This document shows, one piece after another, positions 21,929-32,774 of a stretch of DNA of 64,000 bases. The stretch's first letter is position 1. Each line of letters opens with the position of its first letter. The stretch is from Scortum barcoo (lineage: Eukaryota; Chordata; Actinopteri; Centrarchiformes; Terapontidae), in contig CM041531.1 in assembly GCA_023238725.1 (NCBI GenBank), positions 2,015,602-2,079,601 of the forward strand. The letters are read 5' to 3'. The notes under the pieces are model-generated. The model was not told the DNA's origin. It did no database searches and saw nothing but the letters and a program-made list of their open reading frames with translations. Both the position numbers and the translations under genes were made by a program.

Positions 21929-23240
21929 CAGGGGTATTCAACTAAAATTGCAAGAGGTCCAATAAGTCAACCCTCTTCCTCTGCTGAGGTCTGAACAATT
22001 AGATACCTACAAATACGGGCTTGTGCTTTTTGCCAGAGTAAAGAAATCAGTTAATCAGCTCTGTGTTAACATTTCTTTTATGGCCAGGTCTATGTCTTTC
22101 CCCTCTGGTGTGTGTTCAAAGTGCTGTGACATGGATCTGGTTAAATTCAAAACAGCACAAATAATTGTACAAAGCAAGAAATAATCTACTACCAAAAAAT
22201 ATCACAGGGAATATTCACAGAAATAGAGAGGGAGGCTATAATCTAAGGGGAGATCTAAATTTTAAAAAACATAAAGTAAGAACAACAATGAAAAGCATGT
22301 GCATATCAAACTGTAGGGGTGACTTTGTGGAACAGTTTGGAGCTGAGACGTAAAACAAAGTGCAAATATAAATCTATTTAAAAAAAGGTACAAAACAACT
22401 ATTTCTAAATAAGTATATGGAAGAGGAAGTGTGTTAAATGGGAGTGTGATGAGGGATATATTTATAATTATATTTATATGGAAGTTTATCTAATAATTAT
22501 ATATGCTATATATTTATATGGATGTTTAGGTAATGAATTTATATTATACATTTATATGGATATTGCTACATACTATTGACAACAATATAAATATATATAA
22601 ACCAGGATGAGCAAAAAGGGGTGGGAATAACAAAAAAAGTGTATACTTCTTCCAATCCCCTTTTTTCGAACTTGTATGTATACGATGATCTGATGTTACT
22701 TCTTATTTGGTTTGTTTGTTTGTTTGTTTGTTTGTTTTTTTTTCGTTGTTTTTCTTTATTTATAGACAAGTTCGAAATAAATTCAATTCAATTCAAAAAC
22801 ACCTAAGATGTCCTCACTAAAATCTTTCCCCTCTGCATGGTATAATCTAACGTACAGCAGAAGCTGGGCGTTGTCACTAATATCTGCTGATTCATCAACT
22901 GTGAAAGCTGTACAAGAGGCACTATAGCAGCATTAAGCTGTGCCTGTACATCATGTGTCAATATTTCAGCTCTTCTTGTGGCTGTTGTGGCTGAAAAGGG
23001 TTAATTTATTTAATTTTTTCTCTCACTTTATGTCTTTCTTTTGCCATCTAGAAGTGTTTCAGACACAGCCTCCATGTACTCCTTTTCCCATCTGTAAATG
23101 GGTTTTATGTTTTCTAAAATCCACTGCAGTCTCAGGGAACACTCGTATGCTCGCTGTTGTGCTGTGAGGGAATGAGAGAGGATCTGTGTAGATCGCTCAT
23201 ACTGGGTTTTGAGCTCTTTTATTTACAGTTTGGTTCTGTA
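21929..23240 (-). mobile_element. hAT-type DNA transposon remnant with nested LINE, copy 2
   Basis: Duplicate of 18261-19270 with the same CAGGGGTATTCAACT end and the same transposase pieces on the minus strand (about 23235-22868). The plus-strand LINE insertion inside it is complete at its 3' end in this copy (22143-22797). The layers here are: the GTPase-type intron, a hAT insertion in it, a LINE in the hAT, then duplication of the lot, and finally the solo LTR in this copy only. Confidence 0.55.
22143..22797 (+). mobile_element. LINE 3' fragment nested in hAT, copy 2
   Basis: The plus strand encodes a LINE C-terminal peptide containing MYKARNNLLP then GGYNLRG and TTMKSMCISNC, a known tail pattern of fish LINE polyproteins. 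The 3' part has a GTTTG run at 22708-22735 and ends with GTTCGAAATAAATTCAATTC and short repeats at 22768-22797, a typical LINE tail. Confidence 0.6.
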
Positions 23241-23269
23241 AAACTAAAGAAAGTTTTTTCTTTCTCTAG

Positions 23270-23344
23270 GTCCAAAACAAAGGGAAGTTGGTGGGAAAGT
23301 CTGAGCATGTCTACACTGAACATGAAGAGGACGAGAGCTTGCAG
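23270..23344 (+). other. ATG exon of promoter module 3
   Basis: Acceptor TTCTCTAG precedes 23270 and the GTACAC donor follows 23344. The ATG at 23307 starts MSTLNM. The coding part is 38 bases, one too many for in-frame splicing to 27613. The extra base is in GAAGAGG, a different place from the extra base in module 2. An exon without either insertion would have the 37 bases seen in copies 1 and 2. If used, it would supply an alternative start for GTPase copy 2. Confidence 0.5.
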
Positions 23345-23580
23345 GTACACTCTCACTCAGAATACTTAAAACTGTATACCTACAAACAGATTACAAGAAA
23401 TTCAGCACCAATACTAACAGATTTTATGTCATAAAAGAAGCTGACATTGAACCATAAAGGTGTCTCATGCACCAACATTTCTGGTGACGACAGACTCTAA
23501 TTTTGGTTTGACTGGTTACCTGAAGGGTGCTGGCAATGATGAACTCACAGAAACACACGCCTCTACACACTAACTCTGCA

Positions 23581-23581
23581 G

Positions 23582-23620
<39 letters not shown>

Positions 23621-23665
23621 CGTTTTATTTGTATAGCACTTTAAGAAACACTTTGCAGCACACAT
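23581..23665. repeat. ATA microsatellite with short dispersed repeat
   Basis: About a dozen ATA units at 23583-23619 are followed by ATGCGTTTTATTTGTATAGC and ACTTTGCAG. A comparable arrangement occurs at 45175-45260, so both are ends of one dispersed repeat family. Confidence 0.6.
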
Positions 23666-23930
23666 TTAGGTTTGAAGTAAACAAGTTAAATAATGATGAA
23701 TAAGAACTTGGTTATCAGAAGAGTGAGAAACAGGAGGATAAATTATACTGTCGCAATATGTAGGAAAAACTCAGGAGACAGACAGGTTACGCTGAAAAAA
23801 ATATGTGCATTAGACCAAACTAAATAAAATAAATCTGTCAATGTAAGTTTACAGATATAATAACAAAACTCAGATCTATTACTCAGATACTTGTACTTGT
23901 ACTCCCTTGCCTTCTGTGGTGCAACTTTTT

Positions 23931-24270
23931 TAACCCTTACCTACTGTTCAGGTCAAATTCGATCCGTTTTTACATTTGACAGCGGTAAAAATGCCCTAAA
24001 CGTCATTCTTTTAGCCTGAAATTTGATGACTTTTCCTAAAGTGACCCAAAATACACAAAAAATGAAAATATTTTAAAATTGTATACTTTTGTACAGGTGC
24101 TACAAATTTTTGTACACTGAAGCTGTTTTGGGTGAGATGTTTTTTAGATCTACCAGTGTGAGTCAAATCAGGGAAAATGGTGGTTTTGGGGAATCTTGAA
24201 ACTGTGAAACTGTACAGGCCATGTTTGTGTGTGTTTTTATTGGGACAATAGTGACAGAGTTCAAGGGGGA
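23931..24270. mobile_element. piggyBac-like terminal repeat region, copy 2
   Basis: Starts TTAACCCTTACCTACTGTTC and matches 14354-14695 for about 340 bases before the two diverge at GGGGGACC. No transposase is recognisable beside this copy. Confidence 0.45.
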
Positions 24271-25121
24271 CCTCAACAGTGTCATGAGTCTGTGTAATAC
24301 TGAGAAGGGAAGACCAATATGTCGAACCACCATGTCCCTTGGAAATGTTCTGCACCATATCGGTGGTTAAACATGGTTTTATCATGAATTCCAAGAGTTC
24401 CAGAAAGTTAATGCCATTTTCAAATTCACTAAAATACATTTAAATCATTATAGCTTTTACATTTTATGTCTTATGTAAAACAGGACATTATGCAATGTCC
24501 TTGAACGTGGCCTGTGTAAGCACATGATGCCAGAATTCTTAACCACTCACTCTTTTACACAATTTCAATAAAATGCTAATCAAAATACACATTTATTTTT
24601 GACTGTACATTATATCAGTTACACGTTAACCTGCAACTAATTAAAACACAATAGAAACAATCCTTATTGCGATACAATAAATAAAGATCTGAATGCAGTG
24701 TTCAGCCTCACACTGGGTATTTAACAGCAGGTGGCTCAACATGGTACCAGCACTTAGAAAAGGAAAAATAACACTCCAACAAAAACACTCTTTAATACAA
24801 CTGAACACCGTATGGTTAACCGTAATTATAAGATGTATGGGCAGCAGGTAACTGATATAGTGTGGCTTAGCATGCTGCGGCTAACAAAAGGCATGCGCCT
24901 CGACTCATGTATGTATGGATGTATCAGAATCACGTTATACCGGACCATCTGTAGCAGCTAGCTCGCTTGTTCGCTCGCTCACCTGAGGTAGTGCATACTG
25001 CGCAGCCTTAGTCCCTTTAACCCCGGAAACCCCAGTCTAGAGAGTGTGATTGGCTGATGAGATACCGTGAGAAACTGCAGTGTGCCAGCCACAAGAATGC
25101 CAATTTGCCCCTTACAGTTAA
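24271..25121. other. Intergenic, nothing recognised
   Basis: No supported gene. A GC-richer patch near 24880-25020 contains a GCTCGCTTGTTCGCTCGCTC run but no exon signals. Confidence 0.4.
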
Positions 25122-25675
25122 TCATAACAGGTAATAATAAAATGAAAGTAAAAGTAAGAAAAGTGAAATTACTTTCACCAAACAACCATACAGCACATTT
25201 AGAACCTGGGTTACAACTTGGTTATAAAGTGCTTCACAGGACAGGTTAAAATACACACATACAATGGAGAAATCAACATATAAATTAATGAACATACACA
25301 CAAATCCAGATCCAATAGTAAGCGGGGCATATTTGAGGTAGCTTTTATAAACTACTGCCAAGCTCCCACCATGGCCTGAGGACCTTGGAGCATTCATAAA
25401 GTTGTAGAAGACAAAGCTCCACTAGAGGGCAGCAGTCTCCTGATTTAAGCCATGAATCAGTAAGACAAAATATATATATACTGTGAGAGGTAATAAAGTC
25501 ATTTAGCATAAAAGATTTGTTTGACAAAGATCTAGTATTTAACAGGCCAAAGACAACAGGAGAGTCAGAGTTGGGAGGCTTAGGCATGCAGGGGACAGTA
25601 AGTAAATTCTTCGTTCTGGCAGCAGAATGACGGTGAATAAAACGTTTGTTTATTCTGTTCCTACTAATCACTGGG
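25122..25675 (-). mobile_element. LINE endonuclease-domain fragment
   Basis: Minus strand, two frames: first GLLNTRSLSNKSFMLNDF followed by IYIFCLTDSWLKSGDCCPL, then RSSGHGGSLAVVYKS. LNTRSL...D...LTE/DTW and SGHGGSLAVVY match the N-terminal part of the AP-endonuclease domain in fish LINE polyproteins. At least one frame break separates the two parts. The rest of the element is not seen. Confidence 0.6.
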
Positions 25676-26324
25676 ATTAAGAAAGCAGAGGTGAGATTGA
25701 GAGATGTGGCTGGGGAACTCGAAACGAAACGAAACGAAAACGAAATGACAGAAGTGGAATGATGGAGGTTAACAAGAAAATGAGAGACAGGACTTCCAGG
25801 GCGTCAGGTAGTGTAACTTGTACAAGTGTAGAGTCAGTGTAATGTTTGTGGGCAGAAGGTGGGATCCTTTGTGGTTAGGGTGCAGACCATCGTGCAAAAT
25901 GTGATTTGGGAACCACCACATGCCAGAAAATGGAGGAACAAAAAAAAAAAAAGTCTACCATCATTGAGCCAATGAGTCAATATTTTAAGAATATTCTTCT
26001 AAAGCAATGACAAAGAGGTTGTCTTTTGCATTTCTTTGATTTTCTGGGTTATTTAAAAAACATTGAACTATACCACTGTATGGGATTTTTCATATTTTAA
26101 GATTCTAATTCAGTAATAATAAATAAATGAATAATAAGTGGAATATAAATTAATTTTCCAAATGGCATCTCAATAACTAATCAATACTGTATGGTTGGAA
26201 GAGCTAAAAGAAGTTTGCAGTTGGACTATACACAGCCAGACTGAATGAATTAAGTATTAAGTTCACACATTTATCCTTGTACAAACTTAGAAGGGGAAGA
26301 AAAAGATGAACTATAGGACCTTGT
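25676..26324. other. Probable LINE 5' region and duplicated intron sequence
   Basis: The part near 25676-25960 may belong to the 5' region of the minus-strand LINE whose endonuclease lies at 25122-25675. From about 26100 the sequence resembles 4065-4210, the intron upstream of the copy-1 ATG exons, so the second GTPase duplication unit begins here. Confidence 0.4.
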
Positions 26325-26325
26325 T

Positions 26326-26345
26326 TTCTATGTGCAGTACAGAAA
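26326..26345 (+). promoter_or_regulatory. Decayed promoter of GTPase copy 2
   Basis: TTTTCTATGTGCAG is conserved with the working modules, but the TATA box has become GTACAGAAA and only half of the ISRE core remains. Its own promoter function is therefore doubtful. Confidence 0.4.
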
Positions 26346-26645
26346 CCACCAGCAGCAGCTGAAATTAGTAAAACTGCAGCTACTCACCTATAAATAGTCC
26401 AGTGCAGTGCTTTGCACTGAAACTGAAAGTAACTATATAAATCAATTAAAGACCATGAATACTTTATGTGGAGTATTTTGACTTATCTGGCTTATCTGAC
26501 TTGGTAGTCTGCAACTAATCTGCAATGAATCTCCAACAATGCAATGTTCTGTTAAAATAAAAGTGGTTCTGTGAGACTAATGAGATGATATTTATTGCTG
26601 CTTCTAGGTTTTAAAGAATAGAAGAGTGAAGGGAAAAGTCAGACC

Positions 26646-29600
26646 ATGTCTACACTGAGCACAGAAGAACAAGAGCATGCAGGTACGTTCCCTTTTAGAC
26701 CACTTATATATGTTCATTTTATTCAGTCAACCTTTATTTGTACATACTGTATGTACATACAAATACTCTTTTGAAGGATATAATTTTGTTTTATATGTCT
26801 AAAAATGATCTGAGCGGTTGCAAACAAGAGACAGCACTTCAGGCTTTGAGGAGCATTTGACTGCTCCTTCTGAAGAAAAGCTCAGACCCAACATAAATAA
26901 GGATGATTTATCTATCCAGTAAATACAGTGCATCCGGAAAGTATTCACAACACTTCACTTTTTCCACATTGTGTGTTATGTTACAGCCTTATTTCCAAAA
27001 TGGATTAAATTCATTTTCTTCCTCAAAACTTCTACACACAACACCACATAATGATAATGTGATTTTTGTGCAAATTTATTAAAAATAAAAAACTAAGAAA
27101 TCACACGTACAGAAGTATTCACAGGCTGTAACATAAAATGTGGAAAAAGTGAAGCTGTTGTGAATACTTTCCGGATGCACTGTAAGAGGTCACCAACATT
27201 TTCCAAGCACAGGTCATGACTTGTTGACATACACAGTGATGCCACAGATTTTATACTATTCCACTGATCCACAGTCAGAGGCAGTAATGCACCTTTAAGA
27301 TAAAGAAGAGTGCGAGCCAGCAAACACGGATGTAAGCAGGTGCAAAGTTTTAAAATATGAAAAAATGAGCTTTGCATGTTTTCTAAGTGAAGAAATACCT
27401 TCCACACACGTGTCAGACCTCAAGTATACACACTGTGTTACGACGAGTAAAAACAAAGAGAAACTTGACTTTTGTTTGTTTAAAACTTTTGTAACTGGAC
27501 CTGGTTGAGACAAAATGTGACTCAAATATCACACACCCACACATTCACAGTTAATCCAGCAGGAGCTACCTGTTGTTGATTTCTCTTGTGAACTTCTCTT
27601 TCTCTTTCACAGCCCTGCTCAACTTTCTCTCCAAACTTGGACTGGAGAAATATTATCCAAACAAGCTCTCTCTTCGGTCTCTCTTGGAGATCAACAAAAA
27701 CAGCATACATGAAGAAGTTGTTACATCAGTGGAGGACATACCCTGGTGTTTTCTCAGAAAACTACTTAAAATCAATGCAGAATGCAGGAACTGTACAAGG
27801 TTACCAAATAATGAGGATGATGAGGAGGAAAACAATGATCTCTTTGACCCAGACTTTGACACTGCAGATGACTTCAGGAGAGGATAATGAGGTTAACCCT
27901 CTCGACCTCATAGCAGCACTCTTTCTTTGTGCTGACAGCTTCTTGCAACAGGAAATGGCCCTCAAGATGTCGATGTGCCAGTTTTCTGTCCCACTGGTGT
28001 TGCCCCATGGCAATGTAAGTCAGTGTACCTTGATGCAGTGGGCTCTGAGAGAGATTGTTAAAGAGTGGTGTCCACATACTTTGTCTGAATCAAGAGGGTT
28101 TGTTGAAGACAACATTGTCCAAGCAGACATACCAATCTATTCCTTTGTGAGGCTGAAAAACTGTAGTTCATCCAAGTCCCAGGTTTTGAATCACGTTCTC
28201 AGTCCGTGGTCAACAGAATCACAACTTCTTCATACACAGAGATATGGAAGGAGGAGCACTTAAAAGAAAAATTGCCAATGGTTTGGTAGAAGTTTGCTGG
28301 TACCTTCCCTGTGGCAGAGAAAATCTCGATGTATTTCCAGAGCCAGTTGCTGTCGCCAATCTGAGAGGAGACATTTGTGAGTCACTTACACAGTTCACTT
28401 TTCTTTTTCAAGTGTCCACTGCTACCTTTGTATTCCTGGACAAAGTTGAAGAAACTGAGAAAAAGATTCTGACTTCTCTTCAAGATGTGAAATCAAAACT
28501 GTTCTTGGTTGTTAACCAAGCAAGAAGGGAAATGATAAAGAGGACATGATGTCTGTCAAGGTCAATACTGAAAGAATTAGATTTACCAAAGACCAGTGTA
28601 AAAACCAAAGACCCAGGCGTAAATTCTGCCGAACTATCACAGAAAGTTTGTGCAGTTATCAAGAAATCCCTGTCAGATGTTAAAAACAAAACATGCATTT
28701 TAAATATGCACGACAAAGCTGTTGAACTTGGTTTGTCTTTAGACGAAACCAAAGCTGACGAACAAAAGAAAGCAGTTGAGGAGATCCTGGATGGCATTGA
28801 GGTGCAAAATATAACAGAGTACAAGAAACAACAACTTCCTTTGCAAGGAGATAACTGGAAAAGGTTATCTCAGTTAGAGAAGGAGGAGTGTAGGTTGAAA
28901 GAAGCTGGTGACTCAGCTATTGAAGACTATAAAAGTCAGCTACAAGAAAAAAAAAAGAAAATTGCGGAGAAGCAAAGAAAACAAAAACTGTCCAAAGGAA
29001 TGGAGAGTTTTATTGAAACTTTATCCAAAAGTGACAAAGAAGAAAGAGATTTTCTTCTTAAGCTGATGAAATTCAAGTTTAATTCACATTCACGGGACAA
29101 ACTGACTGCGCTGCGTAAGGAATTTAAAGAGCAATGCAAGCAGAAAAATACAGAAAAAATTACAGCAATTAGATCAGGCTTTGATGGATAGCTCTTTAGG
29201 ACTTGAACATTACATGAGAGAGATGGGACTGATCTATGAGTTTTCCTTGCAGTCACAACACACTGCTGATGGAATAACTCATCTCCCTAGTTTGGCTGCT
29301 GAAATGCTGTTGGATGGATATTCTTTAGAGCTCTTAGATGGAGATGCTTCCCAACATCCCGGAGAGATGGGTGACAGATGTACTAATGGAGCTTCACAAG
29401 AAGGTTGGAGAGAAGAGCAGACTGTTGGTACTGACTGTGTTGGGTGTTCAAAGTACTGGAAAGTCAACACTCCTCAACACCATGTTTGGTGCACAGTTTC
29501 CTGTCAGCAGTGGCAGATGCACAAGAGGAGCTTATATGCTCTTCTGTAAAGTTGGAGAGGAAATGCAACGCCAGCTGAACTGTGACTTTGTAGTTCTCAT

Positions 29601-32340
29601 TGACACAGAAGGTCTAAAGTCTCCTGATATGGAACAACTCATGGAAAGTTATGAGCACGACAACCAGCTGGCAACCTTTGTCATTGGCTTAAGTGATGTC
29701 ACCATTATCAACCTCTCGATGGAAAACTCAACAGAAATGAAAGATGTCCTGCAAATTTCAGCTCATGCATTCATGAGAATGAAGCAAATTGGAAAAAAGC
29801 CAGTTTGTCATTTTGTTCACCAGAACGTTGCTCAAGTTTCCGCCCATACCAAGACTATAACAGAAAGAAAACATCTGTTGGACCAACTCAATGAAATGAC
29901 AAAAATTGCAGCTGAAATGGAAAAGCAACCTTCCATACATGGCTTTCACAGATGTGATGAACTATGACATGGAAAAAAACCACTGGAACATCCCAGGACT
30001 CTGGCACGGCACACCGCCAATGGCACCAGTGAACACAGGTTACAGTGAGGCTGTAGCACATTTCAAGAAAAGTCTTTTGGAGACAGTGAAACAGGAGACA
30101 GAAGTGATCAGTTTTCACTGATCCCAGACTTTCTAGAAATGGATGAAAAGTCTCTGGAAAGCAGTAAAATATGAGAAGTTCATCTTTAGTTTCAGAAACA
30201 CTCTTGTGGCTCATGCCTATGACAACCTCTGCCGTGAGTTCAGTCGCTGGGAATGGGACTTCAGAAAAGAGATTCTCTCCTTGCAAAAAGCAGCAGAGCT
30301 GGAAATCTTAAATGCTGACAATGAATCCACATTGGAAAGTCTGAACAAGTTTGTTGAATCTAAAATATCTGAGATGTTTGGAAAAATATCAGGCCAAAAG
30401 GAAACAATGAACAAAAAACTCTGTGACTACTACAAAAGTAAAGACAAACATGTAAATCTGATCGAGAAACACAAAATGGACTTTATCCACAGTATCAACA
30501 GTGTGGAAAATGAAATCAAACGGTCTATCTGTGGAAACTGCACTGAAAAACACCTATGAGCTAAAAAAGGGATCAAAACAGGCTCAGGACATACAGAGGA
30601 AGTACACAGGTGAGATAGAAAAGCAGGTCATGAAGCTCCTGAAAGGACTGCAAAGGCTCCAAACTGACAGATGAACAGCTGACACGAGAGTTCGAACAGA
30701 TGTGGACCAAAGCCACTGAAACAGTACCTGGACCGACAGAGCGAGATATACCGGCATGTGTTCTGAACCAACTGAGAAAAAATTTCTCAAATCGGAACGT
30801 AAATGAGACATTGCCAAACACTGACAGAGCTGAAGGAACTTGGGAAGGGTCAGTTTAAGATCAGAAAAGAACATACAGAGTCCTTTGTGAAGAGAATATC
30901 TGTGGAGTAGAGATTTACAGATCTTTGCAGATAATGTCATTGAGATTTCTACACAGTTTGTTCTTGATAAAACAAAGACAAATGAAGATTACCATGACAC
31001 TTTCTCACAAAGGGATCTTCTGCTTATAAGTAGATGAATCCCTTCAAACAGAGCTACAAGCAATACAAAACAAACAAGCAGTTTGAGATCGACCTCAAAC
31101 TTCACATTTGTGGCTTTGCCTCAAGGGAATTCCTAAAAATGCACAAAAAATTCATTTCAGACATTGATCCTCGAATTCAGCTGGAGACGTTGAAGACTCA
31201 GTACATGTCAGATTTTCTGGATTTATACAAAGAAAGAGATGACTGCCAACGCAAAGCAAATGATTTTGTCAGACGTTGTATCAAACCTGCTGTTGAAGAG
31301 TACATCAGCAGATCTCTGGGAATAGAAATTGTGGATGAACTTTTGACAAGTTGCCCATTCAGCCAAGTTCAGTTCGCGCTCCTTTTTCCAGTACAACATT
31401 CAGAAAGAGCTGCTGGAAAAGGAAGACTTTGAGAGTTTTGTCAAGTACCTTTGTAAGTATGAAATATATGTTAAGGATTGGATATTTCAGTGCATCCGGA
31501 AAAAAATATCAGAGGACAAAACTTTGTGCAAACTGAAGAAGAAGAATCTGCACATCATAGTTCAGAAAATAACAGAAGCAACACAACAGGCCTCAAAAGG
31601 AGAGGATGGTGCTGAGCTGTCAGATACCAAGGAAAGCATCCACAAAGCTCATCCAAAACATGCGCAAACTTCTGATCAGAGACATCTCAATTTCAAAGGA
31701 GGCTGAAAAAACCACACTGTTTCAAATCCAAAGCACATGCTCTCCATTTAAAGACAGCCTCATCAAATCATTGACTGAACTGGAGGAGCAGCTGAAAGAG
31801 GACTTCTCAAACTCTGAAGACGTCGCTGAGACTCTGAAAAAACTTCCAATCAAACCACAGGATGAGCTTTTCAAGCGGGTGTTTGGCTGTGGACAAACAA
31901 TGTCCATTTTGTAAAGTTCCCTTGTGAGGCTGGAGGCAAAGACCACAAGACAACATCATGCCAGCGTGCATCGTCCACAAAGGTCTTGGTAGACACAGAT
32001 ATGAAGACTCTCAAAAAGCTGGTTGAGAACACTCTGTACAACAGACATTAACACTGAACGTAGATTCAGAAACTCAGAAACTAAAGGCGAGTGGCATCCT
32101 TACAAGGATTACACCACGTACTATCCAGACTGGCACATTCCTCCTGACCCCTCCCAAGAGGCATCTGACTATTGGAAGTATGTCCTGGTACAGTACAATG
32201 AGAGATTTGCTGAAGAATTTGAGGCCAAGCCTGCTGATGTCCCAGGTGCCTGGAGGAGCATTGGAAAAGAAGAAGCACGGAAAGGCTTAAATGATGCCTT
32301 CAACATAAATTCAGATTCAGATTCAGATTTCCTTTATTAG
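26646..32340 (+). pseudogene. Very large interferon-inducible GTPase, copy 2 (many frame breaks)
   Basis: The ATG exon lies in 26608-26682 (coding from 26646: MSTLSTEEQEHA, phase 1) and the giant exon starts at 27613. It is a close tandem copy of the 4865-10827 gene. It keeps the P-loop GVQSTGKS at 29443-29466, DTEGL and FVHQNV, and the C-terminal HPYKDYTTYYPDW. The frame is broken near 27869, 28204, 28517, 28562, 29166, 29351, 29941, 30090, 30137, 30526, 30641, 30824, 31002, 31650 and 31895. Nearly all are small insertions relative to copy 1. It retains a 153-base segment (31524-31676) missing from copy 1. The end is altered by a LINE insertion at 32310 that replaces the last codon and the stop, so the frame ends NSDSDSDFLY. 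As it stands it cannot encode a full protein; assembly error cannot be excluded for single-base events. Confidence 0.75.
26926..27182. mobile_element. Tc1/mariner-type MITE in intron 1 of GTPase copy 2
   Basis: About 257 bases with inverted ends of roughly 60 bases starting CAGTGCATCCGGAAAGTATT, flanked by the TA duplication (26924-26925 and 27183-27184). No transposase is encoded. Copy 1 lacks it in the corresponding intron, so it inserted after the duplication, or was absent from the parental copy. Confidence 0.85.
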
Positions 32341-32774
32341 TCCCACAGCGGGGAAATTCACAGTGCACAGCATAACAACAGCAGCGAAGACACATAGTAT
32401 GAAATAGTCAATAAGAATGTTAAGACATGAGATAAAATAAAATAAAATGAAATAAAAGGTAAAATTCTCCAAGATAAAATAATTATAACTATGACTGTAA
32501 GTAAACCTGTAACATAGTACAGAGAAGGAGTAAGAGAGTATACATATATGCAAATATATATAATATATATACAGAGGAGTGCAAAAAACAGTGAAATTGT
32601 GTTTATTGTTCATTGTCCATTGTCTGCAGACTAGCAGGCATTTTGTTTGTTGTGTGCAGTAAAGTCTGACAGCAAATGCAGCAGGCAGGCAAGGACCTAC
32701 GGGTACCTCTCCTTCACGCAGCGTGGATGGAGTAGCCGCTCATTTTGCAGCTTGCTCACTGAAGGAGCTGCCCA
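32310..32774 (-). mobile_element. LINE 3' fragment inserted at the stop codon of GTPase copy 2
   Basis: Copy 1 reads AACATAAAGTGAACAATG across its stop codon. In copy 2, 465 bases separate AACATAAA from GTGAACAATG. The insert, read on the minus strand, ends in repeated GAATCT units after CCCCGCTGTGGGACTAATAA, a typical fish LINE 3' end. No clear target duplication is visible. It is 5' truncated and carries no intact frame. Confidence 0.7.

Noticed and set aside
23581..23620. Regular tandem repeats considered as a CRISPR-like array
   Set aside because: It is a simple ATA microsatellite in a vertebrate genome, with no spacers.
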